Made by a program: the position numbers and the translations under genes
Assembly (NCBI GenBank): GCA_937895775.1
Contig: CALBLD010000032.1
Coordinates: 1-11,395 of the forward strand
Source of the DNA: an uncultured Clostridia bacterium
GTDB taxonomy: Bacteria; Bacillota; Clostridia; Oscillospirales; CAG-272
Direction of reading: 5' to 3'
Length of the DNA stretch: 11,395 nt
Shown: piece by piece, positions 1 to 6,116 of the stretch
Position numbering within the stretch: the first letter of the stretch is position 1
Layout of the letters: every line of letters begins with the position of its first letter
Notes under the pieces: model-generated
What the model saw: the letters and a program-made list of their open reading frames with translations, nothing else
Database searches by the model: none
What the model was told of the DNA's origin: nothing

Positions 1-574
1 GTCCCTCGTGCGAAAGATGCCACAGATTTTTGTCCTTGGAGTAATTTGTTTCCTTGCTTATTTTCAGCGGGACGTTGTGCGCCTCTGCGTATTCTATCTC
101 TTCTTCACGTGATTTTATGCTCCATTCCCTCCACGGAGCAATTATCTTCATGTCGGGCGCAAATGCCTTTATCGCAAGTTCAAAACGTACCTGATCGTTG
201 CCCTTGCCGGTGCAGCCGTGACATATCGCATCTGCTCCTTCGGCAATCGCTATCTCGACAAGTCTTTTTGCGATTATCGGACGCGCGAGCGCGGTGCCGA
301 GCAGATATTCCTCGTATTTTGCCCCCGCCTGCATGGTCGGAACGATCATCTCGTTTACAAATTCGTCGGTAAGATCTTCAACATAAAGCTTTGATGCACC
401 TGTCGCAAGTGCTTTTTCTTCCAGACCGCAAAGCTCGTCTGCCTGTCCGACGTTTCCGGAGACCGCAATGATCTCGGGATCGTCGTAATTTTCCTTAAGC
501 CATGGAATGATTATCGATGTGTCAAGTCCGCCGGAGTATGCAAGTACTATTTTTTTTATTTTGCCGTTGTTCAT
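1..574 (-). CDS. argG: Argininosuccinate synthase, N-terminal part (3' end outside window)
   Basis: Cytosolic enzyme that joins citrulline and aspartate, using ATP, to give argininosuccinate in arginine synthesis. The frame is open for 191 codons from the ATG at 574-572 to the window edge, so only the first part of a protein that is usually about 400 residues is present. Near the N-terminus is the ATP-pyrophosphatase P-loop AYSGGLDTS (about residues 12-20). Further on, [14 protein letters not shown] (about residues 119-132) and APWREW are signature ArgG stretches. The start follows an AGAGGTG ribosome site five to ten bases upstream, and no other ATG competes. It is transcribed leftward and divergently from apbE. 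An ArgR-type operator sits in its promoter, so arginine repression is inferred. Identity is very secure. Confidence 0.97.
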   Translation of the reverse strand, partial: MNNGKIKKIVLAYSGGLDTSIIIPWLKENYDDPEIIAVSGNVGQADELCGLEEKALATGASKLYVEDLTDEFVNEMIVPTMQAGAKYEEYLLGTALARPIIAKRLVEIAIAEGADAICHGCTGKGNDQVRFELAIKAFAPDMKIIAPWREWSIKSREEEIEYAEAHNVPLKISKETNYSKDKNLWHLSHEG

Positions 575-606
575 CGTGGCACCTCTTTTTGAATTTATAT
601 GCATTG

Positions 607-635
607 ATTATATCACATAATGAATAAATATGCAA
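607..635 (-). promoter_or_regulatory. Sigma-A-type promoter of argG
   Basis: On the minus strand, a perfect TATAAT (612-607) is preceded by a 17-base spacer and TTGCAT (635-630), a partial -35. The predicted start of transcription is near 600, giving a leader of about 25 bases before the argG ATG. The spacer and -35 coincide with the ARG-box-like site at 619-636. Confidence 0.7.
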
Positions 636-636
636 T
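619..636. promoter_or_regulatory. Candidate ArgR (ARG box) operator
   Basis: The core TGAATAAATATGCA (621-634), flanked by A/T on both sides, matches the known ARG box consensus TGAATWWWWATTCA at every position but one (G for T). It covers the spacer and most of the -35 of the argG promoter, so a bound repressor would block RNA polymerase. A weaker copy, TGCAAAAATATAAA (643-656), lies 22 bases away, about two helical turns, as in paired ARG boxes of other bacteria. The operator match is visible; repression by ArgR is inferred from its position and from argG biology. Confidence 0.7.
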
Positions 637-649
637 AATTTTTGCAAAA

Positions 650-665
650 ATATAAATATTTATAT
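650..665. repeat. 16-bp perfect A/T palindrome
   Basis: ATATAAATATTTATAT is a perfect palindrome in the argG/apbE intergenic region, partly overlapping the weak second ARG-box-like site. It may be part of an extended operator, or chance in very A/T-rich DNA. Confidence 0.35.
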
Positions 666-670
666 AAACG

Positions 671-699
671 AAAAAAGCGGAACTACCCGTGGCTTTTTT
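671..699. terminator. Weak A-tract/T-tract hairpin between divergent genes
   Basis: AAAAAAGC (671-678) pairs with GCTTTTTT (692-699) around a 13-base loop. The shape is that of a bidirectional terminator, but only two pairs are G-C, and neither flanking gene ends here: argG and apbE both start outward from this region. It may insulate the two promoters or be a relic. Confidence 0.3.
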
Positions 700-720
700 T
701 GGATGAAATGCATAAAGCAC

Positions 721-749
721 TTGATTTCACCGACTGTGTGTGATATAAT
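721..749 (+). promoter_or_regulatory. Promoter of the apbE operon
   Basis: TTGATT (721-726), a 17-base spacer, then TATAAT (744-749) preceded by TGA, an extended -10. Transcription should begin near 756, only about 13 bases before the apbE ATG, so the leader consists of little more than the ribosome site. Confidence 0.7.
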
Positions 750-768
750 TCGAAAAAAGGAGTACGAC

Positions 769-1809
769 ATGAAAAGAAAATTTATTGCGATAACAGCACT
801 GCTGGCATTGATGCTGTCCTTTTGTTCATGCGGTAATGGTCGGGACGGAATTTATATGCGCACCTATGTCGGCTGCTTTGATACCGCATCGTTCATAAAA
901 GGGTATGCCGAAAACGAGAAAAAATTCGAAGAATATGCGTCGCTGTTTTACGAAAGACTGAAATATTACGATGCGCTCTACGATATTTATGACGAATATG
1001 ATTTTCCGAATCTGAAAACCGTCAATGATAAGGCGGGAGGTGATCCCGTCGAAGTGTCGCGGGATATTGCGGACCTGCTCGATTTTTCGGTGCGTATGTA
1101 TGAGCTTACCGCATGCAAAACCAATATCGCAATGGGAGCGGTTCTTGAAATATGGCATAATTACAGAGAAGAGGGAAACAGCGACCCGCAAAAAGCAAGA
1201 CTTCCGACCGATAGCGAACTTGCCGACGCCGCAAGGCATACCGATATAAGCCGTCTGGAGATCGATCGCGAAAATCTGTCGGTGCGGCTTGCCGACAGTC
1301 GGATGCGGCTTGATGTCGGAGCGGTTGCAAAAGGATATGTTGCGCAGAGGGTGGCGGATGAACTGAGAACTGCGGGATTTGCGGACGGGATAATAAGTAT
1401 AGGCGGAAATACCGTTGCAATCGGGAGCCGAAAGGATGCCGATGTATGGAGAATAGGAATACAGGATCCGTCGTCGGATTCGGATGAAGAATATTTTATA
1501 AAGGTCGGCTTGTCGGACATGTCGCTTGTGACCAGCGGCTCTTATCAGCGTTTTTATACGGTGAACGGAAAAAATTATCACCATATCATTGACCCCGAAA
1601 CGCTTTTGCCTGCCGAAGGATATCTCTCGGTTTCGGTAATATCCGCCGATTCGGGTCTTGCGGATGCATTGTCAACCGCACTTTTCTGTATGGATATAAA
1701 CGAAGGACTGCGGCTTGTCGAAAGTCTGGATAATGTATACGCAGTGTGGGTAAAGACGGACGGGACTGTTGTAAAAAGCAAAGGATTTGACAATTTTGTT
1801 GTCGGATGA
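769..1809 (+). CDS. apbE: FAD:protein FMN transferase, lipoprotein form
   Basis: The ApbE family moves FMN from FAD onto a Ser/Thr of extracytoplasmic flavoproteins, outside the cytoplasmic membrane. The 346-residue protein begins with a lipoprotein-like signal peptide (charged MKRK, hydrophobic run, Cys at residues 18 and 20). Family motifs follow: DVGAVAKG (182-189), SIGGN, HHIIDP (271-276) and ADALSTA (298-304), which supplies Mg-binding residues. The start at 769 is preferred over an in-frame ATG at 703. AAGGAG (757-762) sits six bases before 769, the signal peptide then starts correctly, and the 703 start lies upstream of the predicted promoter. It is first in an operon with the next two genes. 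The FMN acceptor protein is not in the window. Confidence 0.95.
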   Translation: MKRKFIAITALLALMLSFCSCGNGRDGIYMRTYVGCFDTASFIKGYAENEKKFEEYASLFYERLKYYDALYDIYDEYDFPNLKTVNDKAGGDPVEVSRDIADLLDFSVRMYELTACKTNIAMGAVLEIWHNYREEGNSDPQKARLPTDSELADAARHTDISRLEIDRENLSVRLADSRMRLDVGAVAKGYVAQRVADELRTAGFADGIISIGGNTVAIGSRKDADVWRIGIQDPSSDSDEEYFIKVGLSDMSLVTSGSYQRFYTVNGKNYHHIIDPETLLPAEGYLSVSVISADSGLADALSTALFCMDINEGLRLVESLDNVYAVWVKTDGTVVKSKGFDNFVVG

Positions 1810-1836
1810 TCCGTGATAGCCTGAAGGAGGACGGCA

Positions 1837-2187
1837 ATGAAGAATGTGTTTTTCGGGAAAAGAGATGCTGTACTGCTTTTGTCGGTGTCGGGTGCCGCGC
1901 TTCTGCTTTTTTTGGCTCTTTCACTGATTCCGAAGGGCGGAAAATATGCGGTCGTCAGATCGGACGGTGAGATTGCGGCAAAACTGCCGCTTGATGAAAA
2001 TACAACCTATACGGTAAAAAACAGCCGCGGATATAATGTTATAACCGTAAAAGACGGAAGAGTCTCTGTCACCGATGCGTCCTGCCCGGACGGTATCTGC
2101 CAAAGTACCGGGTGGATATCCGGGTCTGATGATCTGTCGGTCATAGTGTGCGCTCCGAACGGAATTACGGTCAGTATTGAGGAATAG
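1837..2187 (+). CDS. eetA: NusG domain II protein, EetA-like, membrane-anchored
   Basis: This 116-residue protein has one N-terminal membrane segment (about residues 10-31) and a single extracytoplasmic NusG-II domain. The domain's hallmark is CPDGIC (Cys83 and Cys88), followed by a G-W-I turn and VCAPNG (Cys105). The family is not the transcription factor NusG; it lacks the NGN domain. Proteins of this type accompany ApbE and a Gx-type membrane protein in Gram-positive extracellular electron transfer loci, where the homologue is called EetA, of incompletely known role. A perfect AAGGAGG (1824-1830) lies six bases before the ATG, 27 bases after apbE. The gene symbol is by analogy. The three cysteines suggest redox chemistry or a disulfide, which is inference. 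Confidence 0.85.
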   Translation: MKNVFFGKRDAVLLLSVSGAALLLFLALSLIPKGGKYAVVRSDGEIAAKLPLDENTTYTVKNSRGYNVITVKDGRVSVTDASCPDGICQSTGWISGSDDLSVIVCAPNGITVSIEE

Positions 2188-2196
2188 ACAAAAGTT

Positions 2197-2709
2197 ATGC
2201 TTTCTGATAAAGACAGAACAAGGCGGACGGTTTGTGTCGGTCTGCTTTCAACATTCGCATTGATGCTTTCGTATGTCGAAAGCATCCTGCCGCTTGATTT
2301 CGGAATCCGCGGATTCAGAATAGGACTTGCCAACATTGCGGTCGTGACGGCGCTTTATACGGTCGGAGCGGGCAACGCTGCTACGGTTAACTGTATACGG
2401 ATAGTGCTTGCCGCACTGCTTTTCGGAACCCCGATCTCGTTTTTGTATTCGGTATCCGGAGGTGCGGTGTCGCTTGCGGTCATGATATTCATGAAAAAGG
2501 TCTGCGGATGCAAAACGTCGGGATGCTCGGTGGCGGGAGGCGTGTTTCATAATCTTGCGCAGCTTTGCGTTGCCTGCCTTTTTACAAAAACCGCGAAAAT
2601 AATATACCTGATGCCCTTGATGATTGTTTCCGGGATAATTACCGGACTTGTCGTTGCACTTGCTTCCGGACTTCTGATCTCAAGGGTCGTGGGCATGCTG
2701 AAAAAGTAA
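2197..2709 (+). CDS. eetB: Gx transporter family membrane protein, EetB-like
   Basis: This 170-residue integral membrane protein has about five hydrophobic segments. The family signature region runs from LPLDFGIRGFRIGLANI (about residues 31-47) through ALYTVGAGNA. Such proteins (Gx transporter, often annotated heptaprenyl diphosphate synthase component I) are probably small-substrate carriers; the homologue in extracellular electron transfer loci is EetB. It is in the same frame as eetA, separated by the eetA stop and nine bases. An in-frame TAG at 2185 rules out an earlier start. The nearest ribosome site, GAGG (2179-2182), is 14 bases away, so translation may depend on ribosomes finishing eetA. 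No polyprenyl synthase or other electron transfer gene follows, and no terminator is seen after it. Confidence 0.85.
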   Translation: MLSDKDRTRRTVCVGLLSTFALMLSYVESILPLDFGIRGFRIGLANIAVVTALYTVGAGNAATVNCIRIVLAALLFGTPISFLYSVSGGAVSLAVMIFMKKVCGCKTSGCSVAGGVFHNLAQLCVACLFTKTAKIIYLMPLMIVSGIITGLVVALASGLLISRVVGMLKK

Positions 2710-2739
2710 ACAAAGTTCGACAAAATTGTGATTATTTCA

Positions 2740-2768
2740 TTGACAAAACAATAACCGTATGCTATAAT
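2740..2768 (+). promoter_or_regulatory. Consensus sigma-A promoter of hpt
   Basis: TTGACA (2740-2745), exactly 17 bases, then TATAAT (2763-2768), preceded by TGC as an extended -10. Every position of both hexamers matches consensus. It implies strong constitutive expression of hpt, starting near 2775 with a leader of about 50 bases. Confidence 0.88.
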
Positions 2769-2825
2769 GTAGAGCATCAGTATGAACTATATCAGCGGTG
2801 CATTTGAGCCTGAAAGGAATATATA

Positions 2826-3371
2826 ATGAGCAGAATTCATCCCGACGTTGAACGCATAATGTACGGAGAAGATCAGATAAAAGAGCGCGTATGCGCCCTT
2901 GCAAAAGAGATAAAAAAAGAATATGCCGACAAGGAGCCTGTTTTTGTCGCCATACTTAAAGGCAGTATAATGTTTTTTGCCGATCTGATGCGCGAATTTG
3001 ATTTTCCGATGACAATGGATTTCATGTCGGTTTCGTCATACGGATCGGGTACCGTTTCGAGAGAACTTGTCTTCAGAAAGGATCTTGACTACCCGATAGA
3101 AGGGAAGAATGTTGTGCTTGTCGAGGATATAATCGATACGGGAAACACTCTTTATGTTCTGAGAAAGAAGCTGCTTGAAAGAAATCCCGCATCTCTCAAA
3201 ATCATAGCACTTCTTGATAAGAAGGCGCGCCGTGAAGCTGATATCGAAGCGGATTATGTGGGATTCCCGTGCGAGGATGAGTTTGTTATCGGATACGGTC
3301 TTGACTATGATGAAAGATATCGTGAGCTTCCGTATGTCGGCGTTCTGCGCAGATCAATCTATGAAAAATAA
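2826..3371 (+). CDS. hpt: Hypoxanthine (guanine) phosphoribosyltransferase
   Basis: Cytosolic purine-salvage enzyme making IMP or GMP from hypoxanthine or guanine and PRPP. The 181 residues match the family's usual length. The PRPP loop VLVEDIIDTGNT (residues 97-108) carries acidic Glu100/Asp101 and the catalytic Asp104. The early AILKGS and SYGSGT loops and the C-terminal VGFPCEDEFVIGYGLDYDE purine-binding region are all present. AAAGGAA (2813-2819) lies six bases before the ATG. It has its own strong promoter, and its end is marked by the palindromic terminator immediately after the stop codon. Confidence 0.97.
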   Translation: MSRIHPDVERIMYGEDQIKERVCALAKEIKKEYADKEPVFVAILKGSIMFFADLMREFDFPMTMDFMSVSSYGSGTVSRELVFRKDLDYPIEGKNVVLVEDIIDTGNTLYVLRKKLLERNPASLKIIALLDKKARREADIEADYVGFPCEDEFVIGYGLDYDERYRELPYVGVLRRSIYEK

Positions 3372-3404
3372 AAAATCGGACGGTTTTCAAAACCGTCCGA
3401 TTTT
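3372..3404. terminator. Bidirectional terminator, 33-bp perfect palindrome
   Basis: Arm AAAATCGGACGGTTTT (3372-3387), a single central C, then the exact reverse complement (3389-3404). It ends in T-tracts on both strands and lies between the convergent stop codons of hpt (3371) and the kinase-like gene (3413), so it can end transcription from both sides. Confidence 0.93.
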
Positions 3405-3412
3405 CTGTCGGC

Positions 3413-4036
3413 TTATGACAGTTTGTACTCAAGAAATGTTTTTATAAGCTTAACCGCACCGTCTATCCCGACTTCCGATGTGGACAGACACAGATCGTAA
3501 ATTTTTGCATCTCCCCATTTCTTTCCGGTGGTCGAGTTGTAGAACGATGCCCTGCTCCTGTCGATCTTCTTCATCATATCGGCTGCATTTTTGTCGGTTA
3601 TGCTGTACTGCTTTTTTACACGGTCGATTCTGAATTCATCGCTTGCCGAGATGAAGACCGATGTCAGATCGCACAACCCGTCAAGGAAGAAATCGGCACA
3701 TCTGCCGACCATGACACAGTTTCCTTTTGCGGCAAGACTTTTTATTGCGTTGACCTGCGCGATGTAAAGCTGTGTCCCGATAGTGTGTTCGGTGCCGGAC
3801 GAAATATGACTTCCGTAATAGCTTGCTCCGGTCGCAAGGGTGTAGAGAAGCGAGGATGTGCGTTTTTCGTCGTTGCGCTTCAGAATATCGATGTGTATTC
3901 CGCTCTGCTCGGCGGCATGTGTCAGAATCTCCTTGTCATAAAACTCATAGCCGAGTTCTTCGGCGAGCTGTTTTCCGACATCGAAGCCCCCACTGCCAAA
4001 TTGCCGCCCGATAGTTATGACCTTGTTGTTCTGCAT
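3413..4036 (-). CDS. Cytidylate kinase-like family protein
   Basis: This 207-residue P-loop protein has GRQFGSGG (about residues 10-17) as its nucleotide-binding loop, a following Asp-Lys-Glu (YDKEIL) and NCVMVGRCAD in the middle, typical of the cytidylate-kinase-like family common in Clostridia. It is probably not the essential CMP kinase Cmk, which has a different arrangement and a GPxGxGK-type loop; the substrate of this family is not firmly known. The minus-strand leader holds AAAGG and AGG purine runs 6-17 bases before the ATG, and a consensus promoter lies just upstream. The gene appears to be transcribed alone and ends at the shared palindromic terminator. Confidence 0.85.
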   Translation of the reverse strand: MQNNKVITIGRQFGSGGFDVGKQLAEELGYEFYDKEILTHAAEQSGIHIDILKRNDEKRTSSLLYTLATGASYYGSHISSGTEHTIGTQLYIAQVNAIKSLAAKGNCVMVGRCADFFLDGLCDLTSVFISASDEFRIDRVKKQYSITDKNAADMMKKIDRSRASFYNSTTGKKWGDAKIYDLCLSTSEVGIDGAVKLIKTFLEYKLS

Positions 4037-4075
4037 TTTTATGCCTGCCTTTCATAAAAATTTATTTTCATATAT

Positions 4076-4104
4076 ATTATACACTATCTGCGGGCAGTTG
4101 TCAA
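4076..4104 (-). promoter_or_regulatory. Consensus promoter of the cytidylate kinase-like gene
   Basis: On the minus strand, TTGACA (4104-4099), a 17-base spacer and TATAAT (4081-4076), both hexamers perfect. It begins transcription near 4069, about 33 bases before the ATG at 4036. Confidence 0.87.
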
Positions 4105-4133
4105 CCGCTGTGAAAAGCATTTTTGCCGATAAA

Positions 4134-4151
4134 AGTTTTTTGAAAAAAACT
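4134..4151. repeat. Small A/T inverted repeat between divergent promoters
   Basis: AGTTTTTT (4134-4141), two bases, then AAAAAACT (4144-4151). It lies between the two outward-facing promoters of this 241-base intergenic region. Its function is unknown; it might insulate the promoters or curve the DNA. Confidence 0.3.
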
Positions 4152-4191
4152 CCGCTTACTGTCAATATGTAATCTTTTGTTCATAAATCCA

Positions 4192-4200
4192 TGTTATAAT
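4192..4200 (+). promoter_or_regulatory. Extended -10 promoter of the transglutaminase lipoprotein gene
   Basis: TGTTATAAT: a perfect TATAAT (4195-4200) with an upstream TGn. No convincing -35 hexamer is present at 16-18 bases, which fits an extended -10 promoter, possibly one that needs an activator. The predicted leader is about 70 bases. Confidence 0.6.
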
Positions 4201-4239
4201 CAAACAGTAATTGTTTTTGTTTCGGATCGAATCTGGCGG

Positions 4240-4263
4240 AAGGAGTAACCCGGATATGTCGGG
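4240..4263 (+). promoter_or_regulatory. Strong ribosome site with hairpin, offset from the lipoprotein start
   Basis: AAGGAG (4240-4245) is well spaced (10 bases) for an ATG at 4256 but 32 bases from the lipoprotein ATG at 4278. CCCG (4249-4252) can pair with CGGG (4260-4263), placing the 4256 ATG in a seven-base loop. Folding would shorten the effective distance to the 4278 start to about 17 bases. Which start uses this site cannot be decided from sequence. Confidence 0.45.
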
Positions 4264-4363
4264 AACCCGTTATCTTTATGAAAAAAACATTTTTTGCGGT
4301 GTCGGCAGTGCTTGCTGTCGTTATGTGCCTGCTTTCGCTTGCCGGATGCCTTTATGTGAATGA
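4256..4363 (+). other. Possible 35-codon leader ORF overlapping the lipoprotein start
   Basis: From the ATG that best fits the AAGGAG site, an ORF of 35 codons runs to the TGA at 4361-4363, out of frame with the lipoprotein gene and overlapping its first 29 codons. The peptide is Cys-rich (six Cys) with no known relative. It may be a translated leader that governs the downstream start, or simply chance. Confidence 0.25.
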
Positions 4364-6071
4364 GTGTGCCGGCTTCGTCGATGCGAATGTGTCGGGCGCA
4401 TGTGCGGATGTTCCCGCACTGTCGCAGGGCGGATTTCCTGCGACCGGCAGTCTGTGTATTGACAGATCGGACATCGGTCGGTATGTGCTTCTCTCACAGA
4501 AAAGTACCGGAGATGTCAGTGATGCGATTTATAAAGCACTGCTGAATGTCGAAGCAACCTGTGATATATCGTCATATGCAGTCGATCGCAATAACATCGG
4601 TGCTGTCTACTCCGGGATAATCAACAGCAGTCCCGAGTTGTTCTATGTGACCGGGAGACTGCGTTATACATACAATAAACAGACGAACTGTATATTGATC
4701 CTGACCTTTGAATATTCGATGACGCCCGCCGAAGCGGCAACGGCTAAATCCGAATATGAGGACTTTCTTGACCGGATAATATCGACTGTTCCCGATGATA
4801 TGACCTCGGAATTCGATATAGCCCTGTTCGTGCATGATTATCTCTGTGTGAATTTTGAATATGACAGCGAACAGAAGATTGCCGACGCATACGGATTTTT
4901 CAAAAACGGCAAGGGTGTATGCCAGTCTTACACACTTGCGTATATGGCTGTGCTCAGGAGATTTGATATAGATGTGGGATATGCTTCGTCGGTGGCGATG
5001 AATCATATCTGGAATACCGTAAACATAGACGGCAAGTGGTACCACGTGGATGTGACATGGGACGATCCGCTGGATAAAAACTGCGGAGATGTTCCGGGAA
5101 GAGCGCACCATGACAATTTTCTCTGTTCGGATCAGGCTATGATAAAGAACGGACACAGCGATTGGTCGTCGGTCAGGTGTACCGATACACGGTTTGATGC
5201 CGATGTGCTTGACGGCGTGAGAACCGCATTTGCTTTTCTTGACGGAAGCTGGTATACCGTAAGTTATGTTGACGGCGGTATTTATCGTATGAATACCGAA
5301 AGCTTTGAGCTTACAAAAATTCTGACGGTTTCACAGTCGTGGCCCGTAAACGGAAACATAGAAGAAGGATATTATACCGAAAATTATTCGAATATATGTA
5401 CATTCGGAGACGTGCTCTGTTTCAATTCAAGCCGCAGTATATTCACATTTGACCCGGTAAATATGATGTACGGTACTCTTTATACGTATACTGATGAGGG
5501 ATGTATTTACTCGCTGAAATCGGAGGGAAAGTCTCTGATATATACGGTGGCAAAAACACCGTATGCGAAGGAACGCTCGGTAAGAACCTTTGTACGCGAC
5601 GAAAAACCGTCCGAACCGGGGACAAAGTATATGTCGCTCGACTGCGGTGATGAAACGGCAAGATCGATTTTTTCGGTAAATCAGAGAGACGGCAGAACCG
5701 ATATGAGGCTCGTCATGATCGGTAATCTGTCGAAGATGACCGACTACAGAAGCTGGGTGCTGAAAATATCGTTCGAGAGCGACGGAGTGACCGTCAGGGA
5801 TTTCGTGCGTTATTTTGAAGGTGAAGGGGATCTGCTCTATCTTTATGCGGCTGTCAATGCGGGGAACGATTATTATTCCGCGGCAGACGGATATTGCATT
5901 TTCGGTGTGTCAATCAAAGGGATACCGGATAACGAATGGCAGAGCGTGATTATTACTCTGTCGGCTGACGGCGATACCGAGCCGATTATCGAAAGCAGAA
6001 TAGAGAATTCGGATATCAATATGTCGGCAAAGCCGACAGAAACGGAAACCGTTCCGGAAGAAAATATCTGA
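4278..6071 (+). CDS. Secreted lipoprotein with transglutaminase-like protease domain
   Basis: This 597-residue protein has a clear lipoprotein signal: MKK, a hydrophobic run, then LAGC with Cys24 as the lipidated residue, so it should be anchored outside the membrane. The transglutaminase-like core spans about residues 170-300. Cys215 (GVCQSYT), His243 (NHIWN) and Asp258 (HVDVTWDDP) form an intact catalytic triad, and a later HDNFLCSD segment is typical of clostridial members. Such domains cleave or cross-link proteins or peptides; the actual reaction is unknown. Residues about 300-440 look like repeated beta strands rich in Tyr/Gly/Asp, and the last 150 residues were not recognised. It is transcribed alone, with a terminator after the stop codon. 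The start is chosen by the signal peptide despite a poorly placed ribosome site. Confidence 0.85.
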   Translation: MKKTFFAVSAVLAVVMCLLSLAGCLYVNECAGFVDANVSGACADVPALSQGGFPATGSLCIDRSDIGRYVLLSQKSTGDVSDAIYKALLNVEATCDISSYAVDRNNIGAVYSGIINSSPELFYVTGRLRYTYNKQTNCILILTFEYSMTPAEAATAKSEYEDFLDRIISTVPDDMTSEFDIALFVHDYLCVNFEYDSEQKIADAYGFFKNGKGVCQSYTLAYMAVLRRFDIDVGYASSVAMNHIWNTVNIDGKWYHVDVTWDDPLDKNCGDVPGRAHHDNFLCSDQAMIKNGHSDWSSVRCTDTRFDADVLDGVRTAFAFLDGSWYTVSYVDGGIYRMNTESFELTKILTVSQSWPVNGNIEEGYYTENYSNICTFGDVLCFNSSRSIFTFDPVNMMYGTLYTYTDEGCIYSLKSEGKSLIYTVAKTPYAKERSVRTFVRDEKPSEPGTKYMSLDCGDETARSIFSVNQRDGRTDMRLVMIGNLSKMTDYRSWVLKISFESDGVTVRDFVRYFEGEGDLLYLYAAVNAGNDYYSAADGYCIFGVSIKGIPDNEWQSVIITLSADGDTEPIIESRIENSDINMSAKPTETETVPEENI

Positions 6072-6074
6072 TGC

Positions 6075-6110
6075 AAAAAATGCCGCCGTGTCAAACGGCG
6101 GCATTTTTTT
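6075..6110. terminator. Bidirectional terminator between convergent genes
   Basis: AAAAAATGCCGCCG (6075-6088), a seven-base loop, then CGGCGGCATTTTTTT (6096-6110). The stem has eight G-C-rich pairs plus an A/T extension, with a U-tract on either strand. It serves the transglutaminase lipoprotein gene (stop at 6071) and, from the other side, trxA (stop at 6117). Confidence 0.93.
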
Positions 6111-6116
6111 GCGCTC

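Noticed and set aside
46..372. 108-codon plus-strand frame at the left edge
   Set aside because: It is antisense to argG, whose motifs read clearly on the minus strand; the translation is low-complexity Arg/Ser/Leu and unlike a real protein.
703..768. Upstream in-frame ATG extending apbE by 22 residues
   Set aside because: It would place a non-hydrophobic stretch before the signal peptide and lies upstream of the predicted transcription start; the ATG at 769 has a well-spaced AAGGAG.
826..1584. 252-codon open frame on the minus strand within apbE
   Set aside because: It lies antisense to a secure ApbE with all family motifs; the translation has no recognisable domain and no ribosome site. 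It is a shadow frame.
1837..2187. Transcription factor NusG
   Set aside because: Only the domain II-type fold with a membrane anchor and CPDGIC is present; the NGN and KOW domains of true NusG are missing.
2710..2739. Terminator after the EetB-like gene
   Set aside because: No stem with a T-tract could be found; readthrough into hpt seems likely, so no terminator is reported.
3372..3404. Long palindrome as an attachment site, transposon end or protein-binding site
   Set aside because: Its place directly between two convergent stop codons, with T-tracts on both strands, is fully explained by a bidirectional terminator; no mobile genes or target duplications are near.
3413..4036. Canonical CMP kinase (cmk)
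   Set aside because: The P-loop context GRQFGSGG and NCVMVGRCAD fit the separate cytidylate-kinase-like family; the usual Cmk neighbours are absent too.
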